Assembly (NCBI GenBank): GCA_030867875.1
Contig: JAOWCC010000917.1
Span: 186,001-250,000 of the forward strand
Reading direction: 5' to 3'
DNA from: Actinernus sp. WN-2022
Taxonomy: Eukaryota > Cnidaria > Anthozoa > Actiniaria > Actinernidae
DNA: 64,000 bases
Below the pieces are notes generated by a model, which was given only the letters and a program-made list of their open reading frames with translations, ran no database searches and was not told the origin of the DNA. The position numbers were made by a program, and so were the translations under genes. Of this stretch, positions 21,000 through 30,309 are shown piece after piece (the stretch's first letter is position 1; each line of letters starts with the position of its first letter).

Positions 21000-21970
21000 A
21001 AAACAATAGACGTATGGTATTATGGGTGCAATGAGAATACAGGTCTCGAGAGGTTCCGTGCTACCCGAATTCTGAGTATTCACTTGTCCCTTAAATAGGG
21101 TCTCATATTTTAGTTTCAATCTTGGAAAGGGTACCCACATTAGGTCAGGATTTCGATTAAAAGGGGTGTAAGGATTGATCACATTCTTGTAAAAATAACC
21201 ATCGATAGTAATAGTTAGTTAATGTTCGATAAATTACAATTCGAATTGTAACGAAATTGTTTTATTTTTTACGATATGATATAATTACAACAAAATGTAC
21301 AATTGACATGCTACTACAACCACTGCCATTTAAGTCGGACCTCTTCAACAATTTCCGGCTATTTTTAACACAACCTACCTAGCTCCCCCATTTCCATGTT
21401 GGTTTTCGAGAAGATCGAAATGTTGCCTATCCCAACATTGTGAAGGGGGAGGAGTGGGACAAGCGATGTCATAAAAAAATACCGACGATGTGTCGGAGGG
21501 GTTAGTTCAGTGTTCTGAATAGCCTTATTTTGTTGGGCGGTCCGTACTTAATTGGCGAAGGTTATAGTCATTAATTGTCCATTGGCGCTTGACAATAATA
21601 ATTATATGAAAAAGAAAATACCTAAGAACATTAATCAATCTAAAAATTCCGAAAAATGATAATGATAACTTATTAAAAACGGCTATATTATAATAATAAA
21701 AAGAATTATAAAACTATGACTACAGATTATTGGGTTATTTAAAAAGAAATGACTTGAGCTTAATTTTAAAAGCCAATCAGCCTATTCCAACCCATCAAAT
21801 ATTTTCTCTCGCAAGTGATAGGTTGAATCGTGTCACGTGACACCATACGACAGATATCAGTGAATACACCCCCTGTGCATGTAGCAAGGACTCCCGTAAA
21901 ATAAAATATGTGAAGGATTTATATAAAGACAATAACCTACTTTGTGGCTTTGAAATATCAATTGATATTT
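21000..21970. other. Non-coding AT-rich stretch
   Basis: Apart from the repeated CCTTAAATAGGGTCTC motif at about 21,090, nothing is recognised. Confidence 0.4.
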
Positions 21971-21974
21971 GTTC

Positions 21975-22280
21975 CTCGAAACTCACAGTTTCTCTCGAGC
22001 TTCTCTCGGAAACTGTGCGCTTCTCGTGAACAGTTTATTAGGCAAAATCAGTGCATATTTCAACGCTACAAGTATACTATAATACGTTATTTGTCCACAA
22101 GTATAATACGTTATTTGTACTTAGACATTATCTGTTCCTCGAAACTCACTGAGTATTGCTCGAGCTTCGCTCTCGGAAACTGTGCGCTTCTCGGAAGAGT
22201 TAGGTAAAATCAGTGCATATTTCAACGCCACAAGTATACTATATATAATACGTTATTTGTCCTTAAACATTATCTGCATT
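21975..22280 (+). repeat. Two-copy tandem duplication of about 150 bp
   Basis: GTTCCTCGAAACTCAC, CTCTCGGAAACTGTGCGCTT, AAAATCAGTGCATATTTCAA and AATACGTTATTTGT all occur twice in the same order (21,970-22,125 and 22,130-22,280). The unit contains a hairpin-prone TCGAGCTTCGCTCTCGG stretch. Confidence 0.75.
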
Positions 22281-22399
22281 CCTGTATTTTGATTAGCCTG
22301 AGCTAGCCATGAAATACCACTCTGTATTTCATAGAAAAACCATGAAATACCGCCATGTATTGCATAGTAAAGCTGAGATCTGATTGGCGACGTCATATG

Positions 22400-23245
22400 C
22401 TCCATGTTGGTGTACCTTTAACAATAGATTCTTCGTTAGCTTCATGGCAGCCACAGATAGACTCAGTCTGTAAGAACCTTAGTAAGAAGGTTTATTACTT
22501 AAATAGGTTATTTTTTTACCAAGGAACGTTTTCGGGAGGCTATCCATTTTAGTAGCATTGTGCCTGCCGCCACCTACTGTATGCTTGCATGGGGCACATG
22601 CTCGCCTAGTTTATTACAAGATATTGAACGAATACACTTGCATGCAGCGAAAATTATTCATAGACTACCAGACAAATTAACTGAGAGAGATTTGCTGGCA
22701 ACCGCAAAGTGGCAACCTTTAAATTATCAGTATACAAAAGGAAACTTTTAACTTTTATATACTCAATTCATTATAATTTAGCTCCTAAAGCTATTGTTAG
22801 GCTTATCACAAAGAACACTTCAAACCTTTATAATTTAAGAAGATCTGAGGTTTTCTCGATACCCAGGTATAACTTACGAATAGGGAGAAACTCGCCGAGT
22901 TACAGATGCCCTGTAGCTTGGAGCATATTGCCTAATTCACTGAAACAGTTGACTAGAATAAATCACTTTAAATTAGCATTGAAAAAGAATAAGGAAATAC
23001 TTGGTAATCTAGATTTTAATAAAGAGTCTTGCCTAATTACTAGTAAGGACAGCGCATTTTATTATTATTAGATTACAATAGGGATTTTAGATGATTTTAT
23101 ACTTAGTATTTATTATTATTTATTGTGTTTAATGCAGGTCCACATAGATTATAGCTGCCTGTTTTTAACCTGCTTTAACAAATAAAGGATGTATGTATGT
23201 ATGTATGAATGTATATATGTATATATGTATATATGTATGTATGCA
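22400..23245 (+). mobile_element. LINE 3' fragment with (ATGT)n tail
   Basis: Three frames in sequence carry the C-terminal part of a LINE polyprotein: SSLASWQPQIDSVCKNLSKK, AATYCMLAWGTCSPSLLQDI..IH.HAAKIIH and APKAIVRLI....YNLR...FSIPRYNLRIGRNSPSYR. They are separated by frameshifts (near 22,530 and 22,730). The 3' end reads AACAAATAAAGGATGTATGT with an (ATGT)n microsatellite tail. It belongs to a different LINE family from the 19.3-kb element. Confidence 0.8.
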
Positions 23246-23884
23246 TATGTAGGTACACCAACATGGCCGCCATGCCCTTTGCCATTTGAATCTCTGGGGA
23301 TTGACTGGAAACCATCTATAGGATAATGAAATGTATTTCATATTCGGCTTCCCCAGAACAAGACAGCGACGCTCTCCCGCACGTGTTTCAGTTTTGTTCA
23401 TCTTCCAGTTTCTATGACTAATCTTTGGGCACCAAGTCGGTAACGTGATATGATTCTTTTATATTTATCGCCTATGTCGAAATTTAGGTATGGCTCATAA
23501 GCAAAATTGACTTTATATTTACTAATTGTTCTTCATTTATTTGGGAGGCAACCGTTACTCATTTTCCCTTTCGAGGCTTGAGTAACAGGACTGTAGAAAC
23601 ACATGATAATAGACAGCTTGCCTCTTTGATGTCCCATTTCAGACGACGTGACAGTTCTCTAGAGGATTGGTGCTTTGTTTTCCAATTAACTTATTATAGA
23701 ATATTAACGAAGCTGTAAATCTACGCGACTTAAATCAACGCGTCCTGAATTGACGCGAATTTCCGTGTAAGGTATGTTTACATGTATTTAATTAACGCGA
23801 ACGCTTTTCGTATGAGTGCAAAAATTAACTCCCGCAAAAACATGCTACACGGTAATTGCGAATTACTCACGACAGTCATATGAA
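23246..23884. other. Non-coding stretch
   Basis: No gene was recognised. GGTACACCAACATGG at 23,251-23,265 is the reverse complement of 22,400-22,415. Confidence 0.4.
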
Positions 23885-23950
23885 AATAATAATAACAATA
23901 TTTATATAGCGCTTATACATTTCTGTTCTAAGCGCTTTACAATACAAGTA
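23885..23950 (+). repeat. Short interspersed repeat with AGCGCTTA...TAAGCGCT hairpin
   Basis: AATAATAATAACAATATTTA is followed by TATAGCGCTTATAC, a short loop and TTCTAAGCGCTTTACAATAC. Similar 'atagcgc...gcgctttac' sequences are widespread in marine invertebrate DNA. It is probably the end of a SINE or MITE. Confidence 0.5.
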
Positions 23951-24690
23951 AAAATAAAAAAATTGAAAATGTGTTAATGATCACTAACTACACAATCATA
24001 GAACTAATTATGGCTTAAGCTAAGAATTAGAAACCGCAAAGACAAACTGTGTATTTCACAATAGAAAACAACAACGTCCAACAGCAGAACTCGTTCAGAA
24101 GTCTATATAAAAAAGGTGCCTTAAAATAGCGATGCTAAAAAATGGTGTGATTTTAATTAACGATGACGTAAATTAAGGTTCATTTAATTAACCCAATTTT
24201 TTAAAATTCGCGTTAATAAAATACTTCGTTAATTTTTTATAATAAGGTATAGATATTGATACATTTCCTCTTGGGGCTGACAGAAAAACAAAAAGAATTT
24301 ACTCAAGGGAAAAGTCAGGTGGTCTGAAATGTGGCAACAGAGCGGGCTAGCTCAAAGGGTAAACGTATTCACATCAAAAATAATTATATTCCTAAAGAGT
24401 CTATAGATTTGTGTACACATTCATGGATGAATACCTGAAATCGGATATATTGCCCGAGATACGTATATTAAAGTGCGACTGAAACACAATTTCAAATGTT
24501 TTGTAACTTTAAATCTTCACACCATAGTTATAGACAAAACCCGCCAAACTTCAAAGGGCTAACCAAGGAGCTGCGATTTAGGTTGGAAGGGGTAAGACAA
24601 AACATTGTGCACGGTCATAGTTCATTAGCGTCCCCTGGACGACTGAACCCACACATTTCTATTGGCTGATTGATTAACATATTCCAATAT
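23951..24690. other. Non-coding AT-rich stretch
   Basis: TTAATTAACG(A/C)-type phrases recur (23,790; 24,155; 24,215), but no defined repeat or gene was recognised. Confidence 0.4.
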
Positions 24691-24695
24691 CTATT

Positions 24696-25025
24696 GTGTT
24701 TTGTGCACGGACACGATTGAAAAAAGCGAACAAAGAACCATTAGTTACCACACGATTGACAAAACGGGTTTTGAATTGGGATCTATTAAGGTGGCTCGCG
24801 GGTATTGGCATCATAAAAGGAGGAATATTTTGGCCGATCTTTGAGATTTTTTGGACCATGTATTTCCTGATATTGAAGAATAGTAGGCACCAAACAGAAT
24901 TCCAAGATAGACTGAATAGACGTGATGAATTTGAAAACAAGCTTACTGATGAAATGAAGGTTTTGCGAATAATTAGAGAAACCTACATCCCCGACCTCAG
25001 TTCAGTCGCAAAAACGTATTCATGA
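24696..25025 (+). CDS. Unrecognised small ORF with one hydrophobic segment
   Basis: A 109-codon ORF with a basic N-terminus, then a strongly hydrophobic stretch at residues 43-60 (GIFWPIFEIFWTMYFLIL), then a charged, helix-forming tail with coiled-coil character (residues 63-95). That arrangement would suit a small single-pass membrane protein. There is no neighbouring gene, promoter or family match that I can name, and chance ORFs of this size occur here. Confidence 0.25.
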   Translation: MFCARTRLKKANKEPLVTTRLTKRVLNWDLLRWLAGIGIIKGGIFWPIFEIFWTMYFLILKNSRHQTEFQDRLNRRDEFENKLTDEMKVLRIIRETYIPDLSSVAKTYS

Positions 25026-25689
25026 AACGAAATGAAATTGCACAATCATGTCACAAAATACGTTGTCCTACAACATACTTGCGAACGAGGACAAAGTTTT
25101 CGTTCAGATTTTTAAATATTACATTAATTCAAAATTGCCGCTTTTCACCAACTATTCACAATTGACCTTTCGTCATTCATCTAGTGATATACTCTATCCC
25201 GCTTTCTCGATTTTTTGCAGTTAACAGTAGTTTCCCATGGTGTTAAACTCTAGATTACGGGTAGAATTGGAATCCGCGATCATATTTGCCTGACTTTTTG
25301 CAAGAAATTGGCGAACATGATATTTTGCGGTAACGTTAATATATATTTTGCTGTAGAAGTTTCTATTGAATCGATTTTATTGAAACTCGTTACCAACAAA
25401 GTTCATGGGTTAGTTAATCTATAACAACAAATTTTAACAAATCTATCGCCCCGTTTTTTCGATTTTCGAATTTTACAACAAAATAAGGGGTCGAAAGAAG
25501 CACTTGTATCTCATAAAATATTATGTATCTTGGAATACTGTTTACTGTTTACATTTCTTCAATATCAGAAAATACAAGGTTCAAAATATCTCAAAGATCG
25601 GCCAAACACTTCCCGCGTGCAATCGTGTTTTGAGTTTTCCATAGCCTGTTTGTCTGTAAATTTTCCCGCAGATTGCATGGGACTCGTTG
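25026..25689. other. Non-coding stretch
   Basis: No feature was recognised. Confidence 0.4.
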
Positions 25690-25773
25690 TTACAGAAAAA
25701 TGTATGAAACACGATTGTACGCTTCCCAGCTCAGCTACATCCCTCAAAGTTTGTTCAAGTAATCTTTAATTAA
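25690..25773 (-). repeat. Repeat R1, copy 2, first part (interrupted)
   Basis: CGCTTCCCAGCTCAGCTACA and following bases match the reverse complement of 8,090-8,150. The repeat resumes at 27,821. The last four bases (TTAA, 25,770-25,773) are the target duplication of the inserted transposon. Confidence 0.75.
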
Positions 25774-25846
25774 GGGTGCGTTTACCAATTTCGTCGCTAA
25801 GCAGTGACGTTGCTATGAAGGGTCGGCGCGCGCGCGCGCTCATGCA

Positions 25847-26476
25847 ATGGCGGGGAAAACTTACTTCCGGTTTAGTGAAAAAGCAACGCGCGCGCTTTGC
25901 AATGCTCCACTCCTTCAGTTTTGTTTACATTTCGTAAAAGTTACAATGAAGTTGTCTTTGCTACTTGAACCCGGTTTTTGTTTTACTTTCCATGCTTCAA
26001 GTTTACTTAATATAATGCCGAAAAAGAGCGAGAGAACCGAGAAAACCATTCTAGCTGCGGAGGGTCGCTGGACGAGGGAAAATTCCGATGTCAGTACGTG
26101 GAATTCGGGTGTCAAGTGCAAACTAATTTTCGTTCGCATTTCGACAAAGAAAGTTTGGAAAGTGCTCGGAAAGAGCTTGTTGATAACGAGGGGAGTCAGA
26201 ATGTACTCAGTTACAAGTGAGCAGCTACACGTGAGAGGAGTCTTCGAAGAGTTTGGTTTTGAGCCACTTTCACAAGAAAGTAGCGAAGAAAAATACAGTG
26301 CCAACGAAAGAGAAATCAACTCCATTTTTACGGCGGCTCGTCACGATACTAGGGACTTGACTGGAAGTAATCGGTTAATAATGACCAAAACGTTTTCATA
26401 TATTCTGATACCAGAGTGTTCTGATACCCTGGACACTATTTCTAACTATAACGAAGCAAAGACCGGTAGAACGTAG
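25847..26476 (+). CDS. Unrecognised 209-codon ORF inside the TTAA transposon
   Basis: This is the longest ORF in the transposon. A likelier start is the internal MPKKSERTEK (Met at about 26,014), giving a charged protein of about 154 residues with an acidic Ser/Glu-rich middle (LSQESSEEKYSANERE). No DDE, THAP or zinc-finger motif is visible, so I cannot call it a transposase. It could be a chance ORF in GC-richer sequence or cargo. Confidence 0.25.
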   Translation: MAGKTYFRFSEKATRALCNAPLLQFCLHFVKVTMKLSLLLEPGFCFTFHASSLLNIMPKKSERTEKTILAAEGRWTRENSDVSTWNSGVKCKLIFVRISTKKVWKVLGKSLLITRGVRMYSVTSEQLHVRGVFEEFGFEPLSQESSEEKYSANEREINSIFTAARHDTRDLTGSNRLIMTKTFSYILIPECSDTLDTISNYNEAKTGRT

Positions 26477-26859
26477 ATTGTCGTTCACGGTTGCTTGCTT
26501 GAACAATTCGTCAACTATTTCTAAGGCCGGAAATGTCTGTGAAAAATGCGAAAGTTAAACATAAATACGGAAACGGACGATGGCAAGTTCCTATTAACTT
26601 GCGACCATTCCTTTAGGGCGAACAAAGCCTAAGGCCTACTTGCCGAATTTTGTAATTATTTCTTTATTGATCAATGGAGAATATTATAAGGATTACGAAC
26701 ATGTGCGAATGATATTACACATTATAGCAAGATATTCCTCTAGAATTGACATATTTAGCAGTGTTTTTGATTGCTATAGGATAGAAAACTGAGATTTTGA
26801 TGTAAGCTTACCGTAAGTTGAATCGGGTTGTTTCTCCTCGACGCGACGTAAAGTATAAA

Positions 26860-27000
26860 AATGAGTGACTTTATTTAAGTGTCAATGTATTTAGCTTTGC
26901 AGCTAATTGGGGACATGTCACTAGTCCTACGATTTTTATACGTCCTGGCCAAGAAGACGTGAAGGTCTAACCGTTTACTGTATTATGTAAAGGAAACACC

Positions 27001-27039
<39 letters not shown>

Positions 27040-27095
27040 CCGGGGTTTGAACCTGCAACCTCACGCTCGACAGACCGGCGCTTATTACTGAACCG
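26860..27095 (-). mobile_element. tRNA-derived SINE
   Basis: On the minus strand the first 85 bases look like a tRNA: GGTTCAGTAATAAGCGCC at the D-arm and CCGGTCTGTCGAGCG in the anticodon region. GGTTCAAACCCCGG follows in the T-arm and is a near-consensus Pol III B box. The sequence then runs through GACCAACACTCAGGGTC and about 120 bp of unrelated body to CACTTAAATAAAGTCACTC, a LINE-like 3' end. The A box is weak. It is nested within the TTAA transposon. Confidence 0.75.
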
Positions 27096-27820
27096 GAAGG
27101 CGGTTAGACATGTGACTGATTATGGTGCAAATCGACTTCTTTGCGTGAATAAACCACTGGAATTAGATGTCTGATAATGCAGCTCTGTTTCAATTTCACT
27201 GATTTCATTTTCTTGTCCAATGGGTTTAGCTTTGCCCTCGCAAATTCCATCGGTACACGAAAATCCTTGTATGTAAAGATAATTGCTTTGTAACCACCCA
27301 AACGCGGCCGCGCCCCGTGGACCGCCCCGTGGGCCCTGGTAACAATAATATACTTCCGGTTTCACAAAAAATTAAACTCAGTTCGTAAAACAAAGAAAAG
27401 TTAATCCTTTTTCACATAAAAATTGTCCTGAAGTCGCATTGCACAGAGCCAAGCATGGGTTTAGCGAAAAAATTAAAACACGGAAGTTATGACGATCTTA
27501 CTGTTAAAATTCACGGAAAAAAATTCTAAAACAATCAATTTTCGGTATATCGTAAAACGCATGCTACACCTTTTGTGCCTAAGCCAGACCAATGATATAT
27601 GCAAATATGAAAGCACTATCCGAAAGCAATCATGAGTTGATTGAATTTTTCTGCCTTGATGACGTAATAATGACGTCATACGATGACGTCATCAAAATAA
27701 AAAGGTCCGTCTCCCAGGAGTTCCTGAGTGATTTATTAATTATTTTACTCAAATTGTTGGCGTTTTATGGCGTTTTAAATTCTACTTAGCAACGGCCCAA
27801 AACAATTGGTAAACGCACCC

Positions 27821-27960
27821 TTAACCTGGTATCTTAAGTTTATATACGGTGAATATTTCAGAAATTCGATTTTACGGAAATTATTTGGCATCGGATTCTC
27901 ATACAAAACCTTTTTTTCGCGCCATGTTTGAACCCCTTTCAAAATGTCGACGGAACTCGA
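27821..27960 (-). repeat. Repeat R1, copy 2, second part
   Basis: Continues the R1 match after the transposon: CCTGGTATCTTAAG, GAATATTTCAGAAATTCGAT and TTATTTGGCATCGGATTC correspond to the reverse complement of 7,990-8,085. Confidence 0.75.
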
Positions 27961-28117
27961 TCGCTTGATAAGATTGCCGTTTATCGCTTTGTTTCAATCC
28001 TCTGTATTTTGGCCAACGTTTAAGCTGCTCGACAGCATAATAATCAGATTCACTTTCAAAATATAATACAGAAAAGCCGTCATTTCTGGTAGAATAGTCA
28101 GAGGACAAACTGGTCAA
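27899..28117 (-). pseudogene. SAP-domain coding remnant, copy 1
   Basis: The minus-strand frame reads YYAVEQLKRWPKYRGLKQSD, then KR, which fits the SAP motif (helix, LK.WLK.RGL...GKK) used to bind DNA. A second copy at 57,843-57,995 encodes DDYTVEQLKLWLKYRGLKQS, so the protein sequence has been kept between copies while the flanks diverged. After KRQSYQA the frame runs into repeat R1. It is probably the N-terminal exon of a mobile element or of a multicopy gene. Confidence 0.5.
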
Positions 28118-28340
28118 TTCGTGTAAGTTCTAACGCGAAAAGTGGTTTGCTTGTCTGAGTCTTGGCAGAGGCCAACTCGAAAACTCTGCTACTTTGGCCT
28201 CTACAGACTTATATGTAACTATTTTTTAATATTATTTTCTTTTTTCCCCTCTTGATTTATTATCTTCTATTCTCACATTGTAACTTGCTCTATCGATAAG
28301 TGTAAAACATAAAATATAATTGAATTGAATTGGCGGGAGG
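28118..28340 (+). repeat. Probable retroposon 3' end with AATTG-type tail
   Basis: TTTTTCCCCTCTTGATTTAT, then CACATTGTAACTTGC, then AAAATATAATTGAATTGAAT. The terminal short repeat resembles a LINE or SINE tail. No coding sequence was recognised. Confidence 0.35.
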
Positions 28341-28690
28341 GGATCTAAATTTTGTGACGTCATCTGTGCGCAACGCTATTGATGGCTTCTGTGCAACTCA
28401 TAAAACGAAATAAAGTTTGGTGACTCAACTGGTGATTTTTTCCACACTGCAACCTGGAGCATCGAAGCAACACTCGCGCATGCTCAGTATAAACTTGACA
28501 GGATTTCGGCAGAGCCTTATTTTCTCTTTTAGCGGGAAGAAGACTCTGCTCGCATGGTGACTATCATCTGATTTTGGTCCTTTTTATAGCTAATGTATCA
28601 GTTATGGTATCAGTTAACGACGGACGGATTAAGTGCTAAAGCTAAAACAGAGTTAAACTGATCAGTTATTGGCTATATGATGTTTTTACT
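28341..28690 (-). other. 3' flank of gene B
   Basis: No AATAAA occurs on the minus strand within the first 300 bases after the stop; AAAATAAGG near 28,530 is the closest variant, and AATAAATC lies near 28,254. The end of the transcript cannot be fixed. Confidence 0.35.
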
Positions 28691-28989
28691 TCAGTTCCTC
28701 CACCCACAATACTGTTTAGCGAGTGTGTATTTGTGTACTGCTAGTAGTGCTTGTCCAAGCTTTTCATATGTTCTATTAGGTCCCGATTCTATCCACAATT
28801 CAAGCATGGCATATGCTTTTCTCTGAAGATCTCCGTACCTTATGTCATCTCTATCGATAGTTGTTATTTTGTTAGGTTTTACCCCTAATTTGGAACCAAA
28901 ACGCTGCCAGATGTCTGCCAAGTGATCTGCCAGATCCTGGAGTTCATCATGTGTTGGTTCGCCTTGTCGCCATAGGATGTCGCGAACAT
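28691..28989 (-). CDS. Gene B, last exon: Death domain
   Basis: Preceded by the acceptor TTCGGCAG and entered in phase 1, the exon encodes DVRDILWRQGEPTHDELQ. Next comes a Death domain of about 80 residues: LADHLADIWQRFGSKLGVKP, ITTIDRDDIRYGDLQRKAY, MLELWIESGPNRTYEKLG and a final helix ending LAKQYCGWRN and a TGA stop. The six-helix spacing, the conserved W and the LELW motif fit the Death-fold family that mediates homotypic assembly in apoptosis and innate immunity. The partner is unknown. This exon turns the TPR array into a receptor- or adaptor-like protein. Confidence 0.82.
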
Positions 28990-29881
28990 CTGCCGAACAG
29001 AAATAATCGTTAAAATAGTACAGTTAGCGGTAAACTATTATCCAGGTATATGAGGGGCCGGGATAACAGCAAGAATATAATTAATATCAATTTTTAGAAA
29101 ATAGATACAATTGATCTACAAAACACATATAAAACAGCGGTTAAAATGTTGTGAACACTGCTATTATGTACAAACACCGCTACAACATAGCATATTCTAT
29201 TTATGTAAAATGTGATAAACAGTGAACTATGCATACAAGTTGTTGTTAATTTTTATTACTTGTGGCAAGATTCATGGCTCGCGGAATAAATGAGTTCTTG
29301 TCAGTGCCAGAAAATGGCATTTTGAGCTTACCAGTTTGAGAAGAACGTATACATGTAGCTGATAGTTTGATTCAACAGACCTATGCGAGAGCCCATGATT
29401 GGCCTATGAATAAGCTGGTGACAGGGATGACGTATGTCGTTTAATATTCCATCCAGTTTGCAATGAACTACCTTATCCTACCTAATACTAGACTCCTAAA
29501 CAGACTGGACACGGCTGTTTTAAGGAGGCCAACCTATCACTGAGTTTCTTCCAGATGTCTCTAGGGAACCTATAATGGCTCAACTCCTGCCGCACTCTCT
29601 CTATATTTCTTCATCAAGGTAGCCTGGCGCATACTCAAGCAGGGTCTGATTCTGGAACAGTATACATAGTAATCCCCATGCATGCAGATACAGCAAAAAT
29701 GAAATAAAAAGGTAAACCCAGGAAAAATTATATGATGTTCCACATTGAAATGAGATAACGAACACCACTGTTAACACTCTTTACGAATGTTGCCACGCTG
29801 ACATATAACCCAATATATATCTCCCTGCGCATGCGCCCACGTATATCTTTCCAGTAGCCTGAAACAAGACAATCAACATAC
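28990..29881 (-). other. Gene B intron 2
   Basis: The donor GTATGTTG follows CACCG and the acceptor is TTCGGCAG. No gene or repeat was recognised inside the 0.9 kb. Confidence 0.75.
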
Positions 29882-29944
29882 CGGTGAATGTGTTACCATC
29901 ATTGCGTTCTTGGCCTGCTGGTTGGGAATCTTTGTTCTCAGGGT
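29882..29944 (-). CDS. Gene B, exon 2: short hydrophilic linker
   Basis: A 63-bp exon bounded by TTTTGCAG and GTATGTTG. It is entered and left in phase 1, so skipping it would keep the frame. It encodes DPENKDSQPAGQERNDGNTF, a charged, proline- and glycine-containing linker between the TPR array and the Death domain. Exon skipping would shorten the spacer without other effect; this is inference. Confidence 0.75.
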
Positions 29945-30309
29945 CTGCAAAATTAAATACGGGTTATTTAACAAATATAAATGTTGCATATGTGAAAGAA
30001 ATGCCGCAACTGCATGCACTTTCCATGCAGCAAAACATGAGAACAGGAGCAAGGAGAGTCAGTACATGTGAAGGTCTTATACGGACATATATCGATTCTA
30101 AAAGTGAGGTCTTAATAAATATCCTGTGAAGGTGTTTGTAAGTTCCAAATAAAGTAAAGTAACATATGGGAAACTAAATAAAACCTTTTCAATTGATTCG
30201 CATTGTCTTACTGAAAGAACAAATGTTAGAACACAGGAACAACCAACCACTTACTATATATTAATGCTACCCTTTCATTTTAATAGCATGACAAAGACGT
30301 TCAAATTAC
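29945..30309 (-). other. Gene B intron 1
   Basis: The donor GTAATTTG at 30,309 and acceptor TTTTGCAG at 29,945 enclose 365 bp with nothing else recognised. Confidence 0.8.

Larger units (their letters stand above)
25774..27820. mobile_element. TTAA-flanked DNA transposon (Kolobok- or piggyBac-like), 2.05 kb
   Basis: Terminal inverted repeats GGGTGCGTTTACCAATT are perfect and continue less well (CGCTAAGCAG against TGCTAAGTAG). TTAA stands at both ends (25,770-25,773 and 27,821-27,824). The uninterrupted copies of repeat R1 give the empty site. TTAA duplications belong to Kolobok and piggyBac; GGG rather than CCC termini favour Kolobok. No transposase motif was recognised. It carries a SINE and an unrecognised ORF. 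Confidence 0.85.

Noticed and set aside
25915..26325. 136-codon minus-strand ORF in the TTAA transposon
   Set aside because: Antisense to a longer plus-strand ORF, low complexity (Ser/Leu-rich), no transposase motif.
27010..27095. Functional tRNA gene
   Set aside because: The B box is good but the A box and stems are poor, and it is fused to a non-tRNA body with a LINE-like tail, so it is a SINE.
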